From the NCBI GenBank assembly GCA_013334745.1, contig JAAXWY010000007.1, positions 1 to 64,000 of the forward strand: a stretch of DNA of 64,000 nt, read 5' to 3'. Below, in pieces: positions 7,958 to 16,043 of the stretch. This DNA comes from Coriobacteriia bacterium (GTDB lineage: Bacteria; Actinomycetota; Coriobacteriia; Anaerosomatales; JAAXUF01). The notes beneath the pieces are model-generated. The model had not been told where the DNA came from and did not search any database. It saw only the letters and a list, made by a program, of their open reading frames with translations. Numbering within the stretch: the first letter of the stretch is position 1; each line of letters opens with the position of its first letter. A program made the position numbers and the translations under genes.

Positions 7958-8953
7958 CTATCTACTGCAGGCTACCTCGGCAAGCGCCTCAACCTGCTCG
8001 GGCGTACCGAGCACCACGAGGCGCTCGTTTGCCGCGAGCACCGTCGAGGCCGATGGGTTAGCGTCCACGCGACCGTCGACGTGCAAGACGGCTACCACCT
8101 GGGCGCCGGTGCGCTCGCGTATTCGCGAGTCAGCCAGCGAACTCCCCACGAGCGCGGACGCCCGTTCCAACTGCACCTCTTGCAGCCGAAACTCCACACC
8201 CTCGCTGCCCGAAACGATGTCGAGATAGTCCGAGACGGTGGGGTGAAGGACCATGGATGCCATACGTCGTCCCCCGATGACGTTGGGGGTGATCGTCCGG
8301 TTCGCACCCGCCTTCAGGAGCTTGGCCTCGGTGCTCTCATGCGAGGACCGGGCGACGATGAAGATGTCGGCGTTCAGGGCGCGAGCGGTGACGGTCACGA
8401 ACAGGTTCTCGGCGTCACCCGAGAGAGCCGTGACGATCGCTCCTGCATGCGCGATACCCGCCTCAATCAGGACGTCTTCCTCGGTCGCGTCGCCAAGCAC
8501 GAAGGCCCATCCTTGCTCCTTGGCGGTCTCCTGCGCTTCCGGGGTCACGTCGACCACTACGAATTCGGCGCGCTCGTCCGCCAGGTTGCGCACAACCACC
8601 GCACCCACGCGACCCGCACCTGCGATGATCGTGTGCCCCTGCATCGATGCGATTCGCTTCTCCATACGTCGTCCTTCCAGAAAACCCAAGATGTGTCCCT
8701 CGAGCAAGAACTCGACGAGTTGCGCGAGGGCGAAACCCAGTGACGCAACGCCGATGAGAATCATGAACATCGTGAAGGCCTCGCCCGCCCGCGACAGCGG
8801 CTGTATCTCGCGGAAGCCGACCGTCCCGACAGTGATCACTGTCATGTAGAGCGCGTCGAGGAACCCCCATCCCTCGACGAGCATGTAGCCCGCGACGCCT
8901 ATGACGAGAACGCTGACGAGCGCGATGAGCGCAAAGACGACGCGGCGCCTCAT
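7958..8953 (-). CDS. Potassium channel with RCK (TrkA-N/TrkA-C) domains
   Basis: This 331-residue membrane protein has two transmembrane helices flanking a pore loop (about 1-85), a TrkA-N Rossmann domain with IIAGAGRVGAVVV (from about 108), and a C-terminal TrkA-C domain (about 245-331). The filter reads TVGTVGF (42-47 region) in place of the classical TVGYGD, a variant known from some RCK channels. RCK domains gate the pore in response to ligands such as NAD(H), Ca2+ or, for some TrkA-C domains, c-di-AMP; which applies here is not visible. Its start ATG overlaps the hpt stop by four bases. Confidence 0.88.
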   Translation of the reverse strand: MRRRVVFALIALVSVLVIGVAGYMLVEGWGFLDALYMTVITVGTVGFREIQPLSRAGEAFTMFMILIGVASLGFALAQLVEFLLEGHILGFLEGRRMEKRIASMQGHTIIAGAGRVGAVVVRNLADERAEFVVVDVTPEAQETAKEQGWAFVLGDATEEDVLIEAGIAHAGAIVTALSGDAENLFVTVTARALNADIFIVARSSHESTEAKLLKAGANRTITPNVIGGRRMASMVLHPTVSDYLDIVSGSEGVEFRLQEVQLERASALVGSSLADSRIRERTGAQVVAVLHVDGRVDANPSASTVLAANERLVVLGTPEQVEALAEVACSR

Positions 8954-9495
8954 GAGGCGATACCCTCCTCGTGCAGGGCCACGATTCCTGTGAGATTGCG
9001 GTAACGACCATCCAGATCAAGCCCGTACCCGACGAGGAACCTATCGGGCATCACGAATCCGCAGTATGCGATCGGCACGGGGGCGATTCGCCGAGCGGGC
9101 TTGTCCAGCAGTGTGCAGACATCAACCGACCTGGCTCCACGGGCCTTGAGCAGGGAGTAGACGTAGTTCACGGTCAGACCGGTGTCCACGACATCCTCGA
9201 CCAGAAGCACGCTGGCGCCGTCGACGGTATCCGAGAGGTCCTTGGTCACGCGAACCGCTCCACCCACGCCGGGCGTGTAGGGAGAGACCGCCATGAAGTC
9301 GAGGGTCACCGGCAGATCGACGGCCCTACAGAGATCGGCGAGGAAGAAGAGCCCGCCGCGCAGGACGGTGACGAGGCGGACGTCTTGTCCGGCGAAGTCG
9401 CTGGTGATCTGCTCACCGAGTTCGACCACCCGCTGTGCGATCGCGGCCTGATCGAGGACGACGTGGCTGAGCGCTGCCGGCAGACCCTGCCTCAC
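8950..9495 (-). CDS. hpt: Hypoxanthine phosphoribosyltransferase
   Basis: This 181-residue enzyme salvages hypoxanthine (and guanine) with PRPP to IMP/GMP. Motifs: VTVLRGGLFFLADL, the PRPP-binding VLLVEDVVDTGLTVNY, and the purine-contacting C-terminal VMPDRFLVGYGLDL. It starts with GTG 9495, overlapping the upstream gene's stop as GTGA, and its own stop overlaps the channel gene. In many bacteria hpt lies next to tilS/ftsH; here it sits in a signalling and division-regulator operon, which is notable. Confidence 0.95.
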   Translation of the reverse strand: MRQGLPAALSHVVLDQAAIAQRVVELGEQITSDFAGQDVRLVTVLRGGLFFLADLCRAVDLPVTLDFMAVSPYTPGVGGAVRVTKDLSDTVDGASVLLVEDVVDTGLTVNYVYSLLKARGARSVDVCTLLDKPARRIAPVPIAYCGFVMPDRFLVGYGLDLDGRYRNLTGIVALHEEGIAS

Positions 9496-9947
9496 TGACC
9501 CGGCTCCTCGTCCTCTGAGACGGTCGGCAGTACGCCACCACCATCAGCATGAGCGATCGACTCCGATGCGACTCCAAAACGTGCGAGAAGCCGACGGAAA
9601 TCCTTCTGGTAGAACACCTTGATGTTGATGTCCGGGTAGAGCTCTTTCAACCGTCTGACCTTCCGGTTCTTCTTGGTTACGAGCTTCTGAGACATGGTCG
9701 TGAGTTCGATGTAGAGGTCGAAATCGATCAGGTAGAAGTCAGGAGAGAACGCTGAGATGACGTTGCCCTTACCATCCCATTCGATGGGAAAGGTCGTGGG
9801 CTCGTACTCCCACCGGATACGGTAGAAGTCGAGGATCTCGGCCGCGACGCGCTCACTGGCGTGCGCGAAGCCGATCTCGTCGAGCGGAGGGTGCGTGATG
9901 GTACCGGCGTGCACAGCGTGCTCGGGGATGTCCCCTGCAGCCGCCAT
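9492..9947 (-). CDS. PD-(D/E)XK-like uncharacterised protein
   Basis: This 151-residue soluble protein has no assigned function. The core (about 28-120) looks like a restriction-endonuclease fold: an acidic N-terminal helix (SERVAAEILDFY), a strand with SPD70, ten residues, then YIE81LT, followed by a Lys-rich helix (KLVTKKNRKVRRLKELY). The usual Lys two residues after the Glu is Thr83; Lys88 or Lys92 could stand in. The C-terminus is acidic. I start it at ATG 9947, two bases after the stop of the FtsR-like gene; longer frames overlap that gene. It overlaps hpt by four bases. Nuclease activity is inference from the pattern only. Confidence 0.6.
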   Translation of the reverse strand: MAAAGDIPEHAVHAGTITHPPLDEIGFAHASERVAAEILDFYRIRWEYEPTTFPIEWDGKGNVISAFSPDFYLIDFDLYIELTTMSQKLVTKKNRKVRRLKELYPDINIKVFYQKDFRRLLARFGVASESIAHADGGGVLPTVSEDEEPGQ

Positions 9948-9949
9948 CC

Positions 9950-10657
9950 CTATCCGATGTCCTCGAAGACACGCGCCAGCCCCCGCCGTAGCAGGCGGCT
10001 CTTGAGCTCGTCGGTGAGCGCTCCGAGTTCGACGAGCGTCTCGGAGAGCTTCTGCTTCGTGTCCGCGGAACGGTGCCGGAAAGCGGGCATGAGGATCTGG
10101 GAGAACAGCGCGGCCTCTCGATCCGAGAAGTTCTCGTACATCTTGAGGTGGCGCGGCTCCACGCCAAAGCGACGCAACTCCCACGCCGCATGAACGATCT
10201 GCACATCGGCGCGAGCGATCTCGTCGCCCGAATCGCCCTTCGCAATGGCGACCAGCCCGAAGTCACTGAGCTCGCGGATGAAGGACACCGGGATACCGAG
10301 GGCGTTTGGCGCGTCCTCGAGCACAAGCGGACCGTCCTCATCGGCGATGAGCGGCAGCGGAGCGGTCATTCCGACCGAGGCACGCTGCAGTTCCGCCGGA
10401 ATGCGGCCACGGTCGAAGTCCGCGAGCTTCTCACGAATGACGGCCAGCGGCAGGAAGTGCTCCTTCTGGAGTCGCAGGATCATCTCGACGCGTGCGACAT
10501 CGGTCTGTGAGAACTTCCGGTAGCCGCCCTGCGTGCGTTCCGGTGCGACCAGCCCTTCCTCCTCGAGGAAGCGGACCTTCGAGATAGAAAGGTCGGGATA
10601 GCCTCCCTGCAAGCGCTGGACGACCTCGCCGATGGTCAGGTAATCGCGGCCTGTCAT
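9950..10657 (-). CDS. MerR-family regulator, FtsR (Rv1828)-like
   Basis: This 235-residue DNA-binding protein has an N-terminal winged MerR helix-turn-helix (about 5-75: LTIGEVVQRL, ISKVRFLEEEGLVAPERTQG, YRKFSQTDVARVEMILRLQK) and a long C-terminal domain rather than a short metal-binding tail. That build and its position right after an FHA gene match the actinobacterial FtsR/Rv1828 family, whose corynebacterial member activates ftsZ. It starts at ATG 10657, sharing one base with the FHA stop (TGATG). A role in cell division or growth control is inference from family. Confidence 0.78.
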   Translation of the reverse strand: MTGRDYLTIGEVVQRLQGGYPDLSISKVRFLEEEGLVAPERTQGGYRKFSQTDVARVEMILRLQKEHFLPLAVIREKLADFDRGRIPAELQRASVGMTAPLPLIADEDGPLVLEDAPNALGIPVSFIRELSDFGLVAIAKGDSGDEIARADVQIVHAAWELRRFGVEPRHLKMYENFSDREAALFSQILMPAFRHRSADTKQKLSETLVELGALTDELKSRLLRRGLARVFEDIG

Positions 10658-11109
10658 CAGCTCCCGCCTTCAACTGCCGAGAAGAACACCATCTGAAACG
10701 TGCCGATCTGGAGCGCATCGCCGTTGTCGAGCTCCGCCGTATCCACGAGGACGCCATTGACGTAGGTGCCATTGAGCGAACCCGAGTCGGTCACCCGCAC
10801 ATCGGTACCGATCATCTCAACGACCGCGTGCAGCCGAGAGACGGTCATATCGTTGAGGAAGACGTCGCTCTCGGGGTCACGACCGATACTGAGACGCGGA
10901 CGATCGATGAAGAAGCGTTCGCCGGGCTGAGGCCCCTTGCGAACGACGAGCACCGGTCCCTCCGCCGCGGCCTCACCAGCGACCGGGGCCTGGTCAGGAG
11001 AGCCGACGGGTGCGAACGACGCAGTGGTACCCGAAACCACCGCACCGCACGACGAGCACTCGGTGGCCGAAGGGTCTATATCGATTCCGCAGGCGGGACA
11101 TTCAGACAT
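10657..11109 (-). CDS. Zinc-ribbon FHA-domain protein, GarA/OdhI-like
   Basis: This 150-residue cytoplasmic protein has an N-terminal zinc ribbon (Cys4-x2-Cys7 and Cys18-x2-Cys21), a low-complexity linker, and an FHA domain (about 52-148) with phosphothreonine-binding residues in LSIGRDPESDV, SRLH (Ser91, His94) and SLNGTYVNG (Asn113). In mycobacteria and corynebacteria the equivalent gene (garA/odhI) precedes the FtsR-type regulator and controls 2-oxoglutarate metabolism; those proteins carry an N-terminal ETTS phosphosite, which is absent here and replaced by the ribbon. Start ATG 11109 lies seven bases after AGGAGGG. Partner unknown. Confidence 0.85.
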   Translation of the reverse strand: MSECPACGIDIDPSATECSSCGAVVSGTTASFAPVGSPDQAPVAGEAAAEGPVLVVRKGPQPGERFFIDRPRLSIGRDPESDVFLNDMTVSRLHAVVEMIGTDVRVTDSGSLNGTYVNGVLVDTAELDNGDALQIGTFQMVFFSAVEGGS

Positions 11110-11134
11110 GGAGCCGCCCTCCTCGTGGTTGGCG

Positions 11135-11398
11135 CTAGTGCGAGAATCCGATGTCAGGAGACTGGAACGCGGAGTGAATCTCTTCCTCGAGCGCGTCGAT
11201 AACCTCGGTATTCTCGAGAACTTCGTCACGCTTGGCATCGGAAAGGCGGTTGCGGACGTAGGGGTCGTCCATGACCTCCATGAGTCGGCGCCCATTGTGG
11301 ACCTCACGGATCACGTACTCGATCACGCGCTCCTCGACGGGGTCGGTGGTGAGGTCCCCGAAGAACTGCTTCATGCGCTCGGTGATGCTGCTGGCCAC
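11135..11398 (-). CDS. Conserved-looking small helical protein, unknown function
   Basis: I do not recognise this 87-residue protein. It is charged and predicted helical throughout, with phrases such as ERMKQFFGDL, EERVIEYVIREVHNGRRLMEVM and RDEVLENTEVIDALEEEIHSAF. There are no cysteines, signal or membrane segment. Start GTG 11398 follows AGGAGG with a short four-base gap; the longer upstream reading frame has no ribosome site. It lies between the RsiG-like and FHA genes in the same direction, so it is probably co-transcribed. Confidence 0.6.
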   Translation of the reverse strand: MASSITERMKQFFGDLTTDPVEERVIEYVIREVHNGRRLMEVMDDPYVRNRLSDAKRDEVLENTEVIDALEEEIHSAFQSPDIGFSH

Positions 11399-11456
11399 GC
11401 GTCCTCCTTCGTAGACCACGAACCGGCTTCTCCGGTCCGAGGGGATTCTGGCGGAA

Positions 11457-11783
11457 CTAGTCCTGGGATGCGTCTTCGTCGGGATCGGACACGTCATCAG
11501 ACGCCACATCGAACCTCGAAACGCCCCGAAGGTCGTTGGTCAGAATATCGATGAGTCTATCGACGTCCCGCCCGCTGATGATGTCTTCGCCCGCTTCTCG
11601 GCCGGCCTTGAGCCTGCGGACGAGCTCGGAGCGAAGGATGTCGATCTTGCCGTGAAGCACGCGGCGGCGGTAAGAAACCCGCTGCTCCTCCGCGTACAGG
11701 TTGTCGAGCAGCTCGCGCAGTTCCTCGTTCGACCGATGTTCAAGGTCGAGAAGCGCATCGCTCGTATCGTCGTGCACGCTCAT
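11457..11783 (-). CDS. RsiG-like protein with c-di-GMP-type motif
   Basis: This 108-residue protein is made of a helical hairpin (about 10-62) and a helical, then acidic tail. The second helix contains Glu33-x3-Ser37-x2-Arg40-x3-His44-x3-Asp48, which matches the c-di-GMP-binding repeat of actinobacterial anti-sigma factor RsiG, E(x3)S(x2)R(x3)Q(x3)D, except His for Gln. Streptomyces RsiG has two copies of the motif in one chain; a single copy, as here, is known from homodimeric RsiG of deeper actinobacteria. Start ATG 11783 follows AGGAGG. It heads the operon that ends with apt. No WhiG-type sigma factor gene is in the window, so an anti-sigma role is inference. Confidence 0.72.
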   Translation of the reverse strand: MSVHDDTSDALLDLEHRSNEELRELLDNLYAEEQRVSYRRRVLHGKIDILRSELVRRLKAGREAGEDIISGRDVDRLIDILTNDLRGVSRFDVASDDVSDPDEDASQD

Positions 11784-11819
11784 CGCCGTCCTCCTGTGCG
11801 CAACTGCCGATGTCGGTTG

Positions 11820-11825
11820 ATTGTA
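11820..11825 (-). promoter_or_regulatory. Candidate -10 box for RsiG-like/apt operon
   Basis: The minus strand reads TACAAT (5 of 6 to TATAAT) 36 bases upstream of the RsiG-like ATG, within the 124-base gap after lipM. No clear -35 is seen. The gap also holds a direct repeat of GGCTCGAC near 11875-11895. Confidence 0.35.
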
Positions 11826-11907
11826 GCGCATACCTGCGACGTTGCGCGGCTAAGCCGGACAGGTTCACGCGGTTGGCTCGACCGGAGACACCGGCTCGAC
11901 GTAAACC

Positions 11908-12717
11908 CTACGTTGAGGTTCTGACATTCGACCTGCGCGGAAGCGTGCGCGCGTCCGTCTCGGGTAGCAGTTCACTCGCCAAAGCCCGCTCACTTTCGGA
12001 GATCACGCCAGGCTCAAGGTCGAGTGACAGTCCACGCGAAACACCGGCCACAACCGCCTCACACAACTCCGCATCCGTCGGTCGGCGCTGAAGCGACTGC
12101 TCGATCGTCGCGGTCTCAGCCATGAGTCGCTTGGACTCCTCGCCTGCGAGGCGAAAGACCTGGGCCTCACGCGCGACATCGCGGGACAACGTGAACGAGC
12201 CGTGCTGCAGCACGGTTGACCCGTGCCATACCTGGGCGGAACCGGAAAGCTTGAGTGCTCCAAGTGACAGATCCGCTGCCGTCGCATGCAGATAGCACGC
12301 TGCCGACGAGCCATCGCCCCGGGGTCGAGCAGTCAGCGAGGCTTCGACGCCGAGCGCACGGTATGCCTCGACCAGACCCTCACAGAGCATCCGGTAGGAG
12401 GCCGCCGTGCCGCGAGGCACACCATCGGCCGTACCGGCGACGATCGAGTACGTCAGCTCATCGTCGTGCAGAACCCCCCGCCCGCCTGTGAAGCGACGTA
12501 CGACGTCAATCCCGGAGGTTGCGCACACCTCCATGTCGACGCCATCCGCAGACTGAAACCTGCCCAGCGTGACCGTCGGCCTGATCCAGCGATAAAGCCG
12601 AAGCGTCGGCGGTGAACCACCCTTTTCTCGGCATACCTGAACGGCCCGGTCGAGTGCCATGTTCCAGGCGCCATCGGCCGGACCGTCATCGATCAGAAGT
12701 CGCCACGAGGCGTTCAC
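11908..12717 (-). CDS. lipM: Octanoyl/lipoyl transferase, LipM-like, glycine cleavage operon
   Basis: This 269-residue single-domain member of the BPL/LplA/LipB superfamily loads octanoate or lipoate onto GcvH. Motifs fit LipM better than LplA: RRFTGGRGVLHDDELTYS, then Cys141 in AACYLHAT where LipM has its acyl-carrying Cys, then the lysine loop LKLSGSAQ (Lys156) and VLQHGS. It lacks the C-terminal lobe of classical LplA. Start GTG 12717 lies 11 bases after the gcvPB stop, with GGGGAG in that gene's last codons; a longer frame would overlap gcvPB. Being last in the gcv operon, it should modify the GcvH made from the same transcript. Confidence 0.82.
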   Translation of the reverse strand: MNASWRLLIDDGPADGAWNMALDRAVQVCREKGGSPPTLRLYRWIRPTVTLGRFQSADGVDMEVCATSGIDVVRRFTGGRGVLHDDELTYSIVAGTADGVPRGTAASYRMLCEGLVEAYRALGVEASLTARPRGDGSSAACYLHATAADLSLGALKLSGSAQVWHGSTVLQHGSFTLSRDVAREAQVFRLAGEESKRLMAETATIEQSLQRRPTDAELCEAVVAGVSRGLSLDLEPGVISESERALASELLPETDARTLPRRSNVRTST

Positions 12718-12727
12718 GGCCCGAGGG

Positions 12728-14227
12728 TCACTCCCCTGCCGACCGATAGCGCAGGTCGGGGTTGCGTGCCGCGCCCGCTTCATCCAGGCGCCGGACGGGC
12801 GTCGTGTAGGGCGCACCCTTCACGAGCTCAGGATCGCGTGCCGCCTCATCAGCGATGGTCAGCATGACCTCGGCGAACGCATCGAGCGCGGCAAGCGGCT
12901 CGGTCTCGGTCGGCTCGATCATCATGGCCTCCTCCACCAGCAGCGGGAAGTAAACCGTGGGCGGATGGAAACCGTAATCAAGCAGGCGCTTGGCCATGTC
13001 GAGCGTGCGCACGCCGCTCTCGCGCTTCTGGCGCGCACCGCTCATCACGAACTCGTGCATGCAGGTGCGGCCGTACGGCACGTCGAACGCACCCTCGAGC
13101 TTGACCTTGAGGTAGTTGGCCGAGAGGACCGCCTGCTCGGCGACCTCGGTCAGCCCGAGGCCTCCCAACGCCCGGATGTAGGCGTAGGCCCGAACGAGCA
13201 CGCCGAAGTTCCCGTAGAAGCTCCTTACGCGCCCGATGGTGTGCTCCGACCAGCCAAGCCCAAACGTCCCGTCCTCGAACTCGACCGGCAGCGGGCCAGG
13301 CAGGAACGCAGCAAGCTCCTCGGCGACACACACAGGACCGGCACCGGGTCCGCCCCCGCCGTGCGGCGTGGAGAAGGTCTTGTGCAAGTTGATGTGCATC
13401 GCGTCGAAGCCCATGTCGCCCGGGCGGGCCTTGCCGAGAATCGCGTTGAGGTTGGCTCCATCGCAGTAGGCATACGCCCCAACCGCGTGAACGGCGGCTG
13501 TGATCTCGGCGATGTTCTCGTCGAACAGGCCCACGGTGTTGGGATTCGTAAGCATGAACGCCGCGACGTCCTCATCGAGAGCCGCCTTCAATGCCTCGAC
13601 GTCGACCTGACCCTTCTCGTCGGAGAGGATCGTGACCGTCTCATATCCGCACATCGTCACCGACGCAGGATTGGTGCCATGCGCGGTGTCCGGGATGATG
13701 ACCTTCTTGCGGGCGTTGCCGCGGGCCGTGTGAGCTGCACGGATGACCATGAGCGCGGCCAACTCGCCATGCGCTCCCGCTGCCGGTTGCAGGGTGACGG
13801 CTGGCAGGCCGCTGATCTCGGCCAGCGCATCGGCCAGCCCCACCATCAGCTCGAGCGCGCCTTGCACGGTCGACTCGGGCTGGTACGGGTGCACTCCCGC
13901 GAATCCCGGCAGGCGGCACGCAAGCTCGTTGATGCGCGGGTTGTACTTCATGGTGCAACTGCCAAGCGGATACATTCCCGAATCGACGCCGAAGTTCATC
14001 GATGCAAGGTGCGCGTAGTGACGCATGATCTCGAGCTCGGTGACGTTGGGGAGCGCCGGCGGCTCTGTGCGAACACGGCCGCCGAGCAACTCGTCTACGG
14101 GAACCAGGGGCACGTCGAGGGGTGGCGCTTCGACGCAGCGCGACTCGGGCGCTCCGACCTCGAAGATGAGCGTGCGCGGTCCGCGGACGGGGGCCGCGTC
14201 GGGTGTGTTTGCAAGGTGCTCGGTCAC
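12728..14227 (-). CDS. gcvPB: Glycine decarboxylase P-protein, subunit 2
   Basis: This 499-residue PLP-binding half of the split glycine dehydrogenase, with GcvPA, decarboxylates glycine and passes aminomethyl to lipoyl-GcvH. The PLP lysine is Lys283 in [18 protein letters not shown]; other family blocks are [20 protein letters not shown] and [11 protein letters not shown]. Start GTG 14227 overlaps the gcvPA stop as GTGA; upstream reading would run inside gcvPA. Length fits the two-subunit type found in anaerobes and many Gram-positives. Confidence 0.97.
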   Translation of the reverse strand: MTEHLANTPDAAPVRGPRTLIFEVGAPESRCVEAPPLDVPLVPVDELLGGRVRTEPPALPNVTELEIMRHYAHLASMNFGVDSGMYPLGSCTMKYNPRINELACRLPGFAGVHPYQPESTVQGALELMVGLADALAEISGLPAVTLQPAAGAHGELAALMVIRAAHTARGNARKKVIIPDTAHGTNPASVTMCGYETVTILSDEKGQVDVEALKAALDEDVAAFMLTNPNTVGLFDENIAEITAAVHAVGAYAYCDGANLNAILGKARPGDMGFDAMHINLHKTFSTPHGGGGPGAGPVCVAEELAAFLPGPLPVEFEDGTFGLGWSEHTIGRVRSFYGNFGVLVRAYAYIRALGGLGLTEVAEQAVLSANYLKVKLEGAFDVPYGRTCMHEFVMSGARQKRESGVRTLDMAKRLLDYGFHPPTVYFPLLVEEAMMIEPTETEPLAALDAFAEVMLTIADEAARDPELVKGAPYTTPVRRLDEAGAARNPDLRYRSAGE

Positions 14228-15615
14228 AGGGCGGCCACCTCCTCCACGAAGGCGTCCATTTCCTCTCGGGTGCGCTTCTCTGTGACGGCGAAGACCACGA
14301 GACGATCCGCATTCTCGACGCCGGTAGGCCACTCGCCCTCGACATCGGCGACGCTCACTCCGGCCAGGAAGCCCGCATCAAGCAGCGCCTCGTGCATCTG
14401 CGCCACGTCGCCATCGTAGGCCAGCGTGAATTCGTAGCCGAAGTGGGTGTCCCACGGTGCCGTGAACTTGCCCGTCGCCAGCAATGCGTCGCGCAGGTAG
14501 TGGGCCTTCGCCACACACGAGCGTGCGATACCGGCGAGACCCTGCTGTCCGACAGCGGCGAGGTACACGCACGCGGTCAGCGCGTTGAGCGCATGGTTGC
14601 TGCAGATGTTGCTGGTCGCCTTCTCTCGGCGGATGTGCTGCTCGCGGGTGGAAAGCGTGAGCACGAAGGCTCGAGCGCCATCGACGTCCACCGTGCGACC
14701 AACGACGCGACCGGGCATCTGCCGTACGTACTTCTCAGCACACGCGAAGAAGCCGAGACCGGGCCCGCCGTAGCTGACCGCATTGCCGAGTGGCTGGCCC
14801 TCGCCTACGACGATATCAGCCCCGTAGGCGCTGGGCGGCTCGACTATGCCGAGCAGGATGGGATTGGCGGCGACCACGAACAACGCGCCCGCCTCGTGGG
14901 CGAGGCGCCCGATGGCGGCGAGGTCCTCGAAGTTGCCGAAGAAGTTGGGTGACTGCACGAGCACCGCACCCACGTCACCTGCCGAAAGCAGTTCAGCGAG
15001 GCCGTGCCCGACGAGCTCACCCTCACCCGCAACGAGCGTGGTGCCATCCTCGGCGACCGGGGCGAACATCCCGACCTCCATCACGCCCGCTTCGGCGTAG
15101 GTGACGAGCGTGTTCTGCCACTCCGGGTGTACCGAAGCGGCGCAGATGACCTTATGTCGCCGGGTGACCCGACACGCCATGAGCGCCGCCTCGACGAACG
15201 CCGTGGCACCGTCGTACATCGACGCGTTCGAGACGTCCATGCCCGTGAGCTCGCAGATCATGGTCTGGTACTCGTAGATGGCTTGAAGCGTGCCCTGTGA
15301 GACTTCGGGCTGATATGGCGTGTAGGCCGTGAAGAACTCCGGTTTGGAGACGACGCTGTCGACGATGCTCGGGATGTAGTGGTCGTAACAGCCTGCGCCG
15401 AGGAAGCTCACCAGGTCGCCGGAGCCCAGATTGGCTTCAGCGAGCCTGCGCAGGTGCGAGTCGAGTTCGATCTCCGTGAGGCCATCGGCCAACGCAAGAT
15501 CGCCTTCGAAGCGCACTGCCTCGGGAATCACCGCGAACAGGTCGTCGACGGCAGTAACGCCGACAGCGCGAAGCATCGCTTCGCGCTGTTCGCACGTAAC
15601 AGGGATGTAGCGCAT
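14224..15615 (-). CDS. gcvPA: Glycine decarboxylase P-protein, subunit 1
   Basis: This 463-residue subunit 1 of the split P-protein has an aspartate-aminotransferase fold without the PLP lysine of subunit 2. Family blocks: [49 protein letters not shown]. It forms the alpha2beta2 decarboxylase with GcvPB and acts in the cytoplasm. It starts six bases after the gcvH stop and overlaps gcvPB by four bases, giving fixed stoichiometry by coupling. Confidence 0.97.
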   Translation of the reverse strand: MRYIPVTCEQREAMLRAVGVTAVDDLFAVIPEAVRFEGDLALADGLTEIELDSHLRRLAEANLGSGDLVSFLGAGCYDHYIPSIVDSVVSKPEFFTAYTPYQPEVSQGTLQAIYEYQTMICELTGMDVSNASMYDGATAFVEAALMACRVTRRHKVICAASVHPEWQNTLVTYAEAGVMEVGMFAPVAEDGTTLVAGEGELVGHGLAELLSAGDVGAVLVQSPNFFGNFEDLAAIGRLAHEAGALFVVAANPILLGIVEPPSAYGADIVVGEGQPLGNAVSYGGPGLGFFACAEKYVRQMPGRVVGRTVDVDGARAFVLTLSTREQHIRREKATSNICSNHALNALTACVYLAAVGQQGLAGIARSCVAKAHYLRDALLATGKFTAPWDTHFGYEFTLAYDGDVAQMHEALLDAGFLAGVSVADVEGEWPTGVENADRLVVFAVTEKRTREEMDAFVEEVAAL

Positions 15616-15620
15616 GCAGC

Positions 15621-16004
15621 CTAGCCTTCGGTGATGAAGGCGTCGTAGTCCTCGGCGGAGAGCAGCGCGTCGACCTCGGCAGCGTCGGCAACGCGCACCT
15701 TGATCATCCAGCCGGCACCGTGCGGATCCGAGTTCACCGTCTCGGGCGTATCGGAAAGCGCGGAGTTGACCTCGACGATCTCGCCGGAGATAGGGGCGAA
15801 GAGCTCGGAGACCGACTTGACCGACTCGATCTCACCGAACGAATCGCCAGCGGAGAGGGTGTCGCCCTCAGCGGGCAGGTCGACATAGACGACCTCACCA
15901 AGCTGATCCTGCGCGAAGTGGGAGATGCCCACGGTGGCGACGTCGCCGCTGACGAGGACCCACTCGTGCTCCTTGGAGTAAACGCGATCGCTGGGGTGTG
16001 CCAT
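15621..16004 (-). CDS. gcvH: Glycine cleavage H-protein (lipoyl carrier)
   Basis: This 127-residue lipoyl-domain protein shuttles the aminomethyl group between P-, T- and L-proteins. The lipoylated residue is Lys63 in IESVKSVSEL. Other family residues are KEHEWV, GISHFAQDQLGEVVYVDLP, and the glycine near the C-terminus (DPHGAGWMIKV). It has an AGGAGCGCAA-type ribosome site just before ATG 16004. In the operon it lies between gcvT and gcvPA; the transferase that probably charges it (lipM) is the last gene. Lipoamide dehydrogenase (L-protein) is not in the window. Confidence 0.97.
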   Translation of the reverse strand: MAHPSDRVYSKEHEWVLVSGDVATVGISHFAQDQLGEVVYVDLPAEGDTLSAGDSFGEIESVKSVSELFAPISGEIVEVNSALSDTPETVNSDPHGAGWMIKVRVADAAEVDALLSAEDYDAFITEG

Positions 16005-16043
16005 GGTGAATTGCGCTCCTTTCGAAAGCCGGACGCCTGAGGC

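Noticed and set aside
12659-14419. Long open frame (586 codons) on the plus strand opposite gcvPB
   Set aside because: It is the antisense shadow of a GC-rich gene with strong third-position bias. The translation is Arg/His/Gly-rich with no motif, while the minus strand encodes a complete P-protein.
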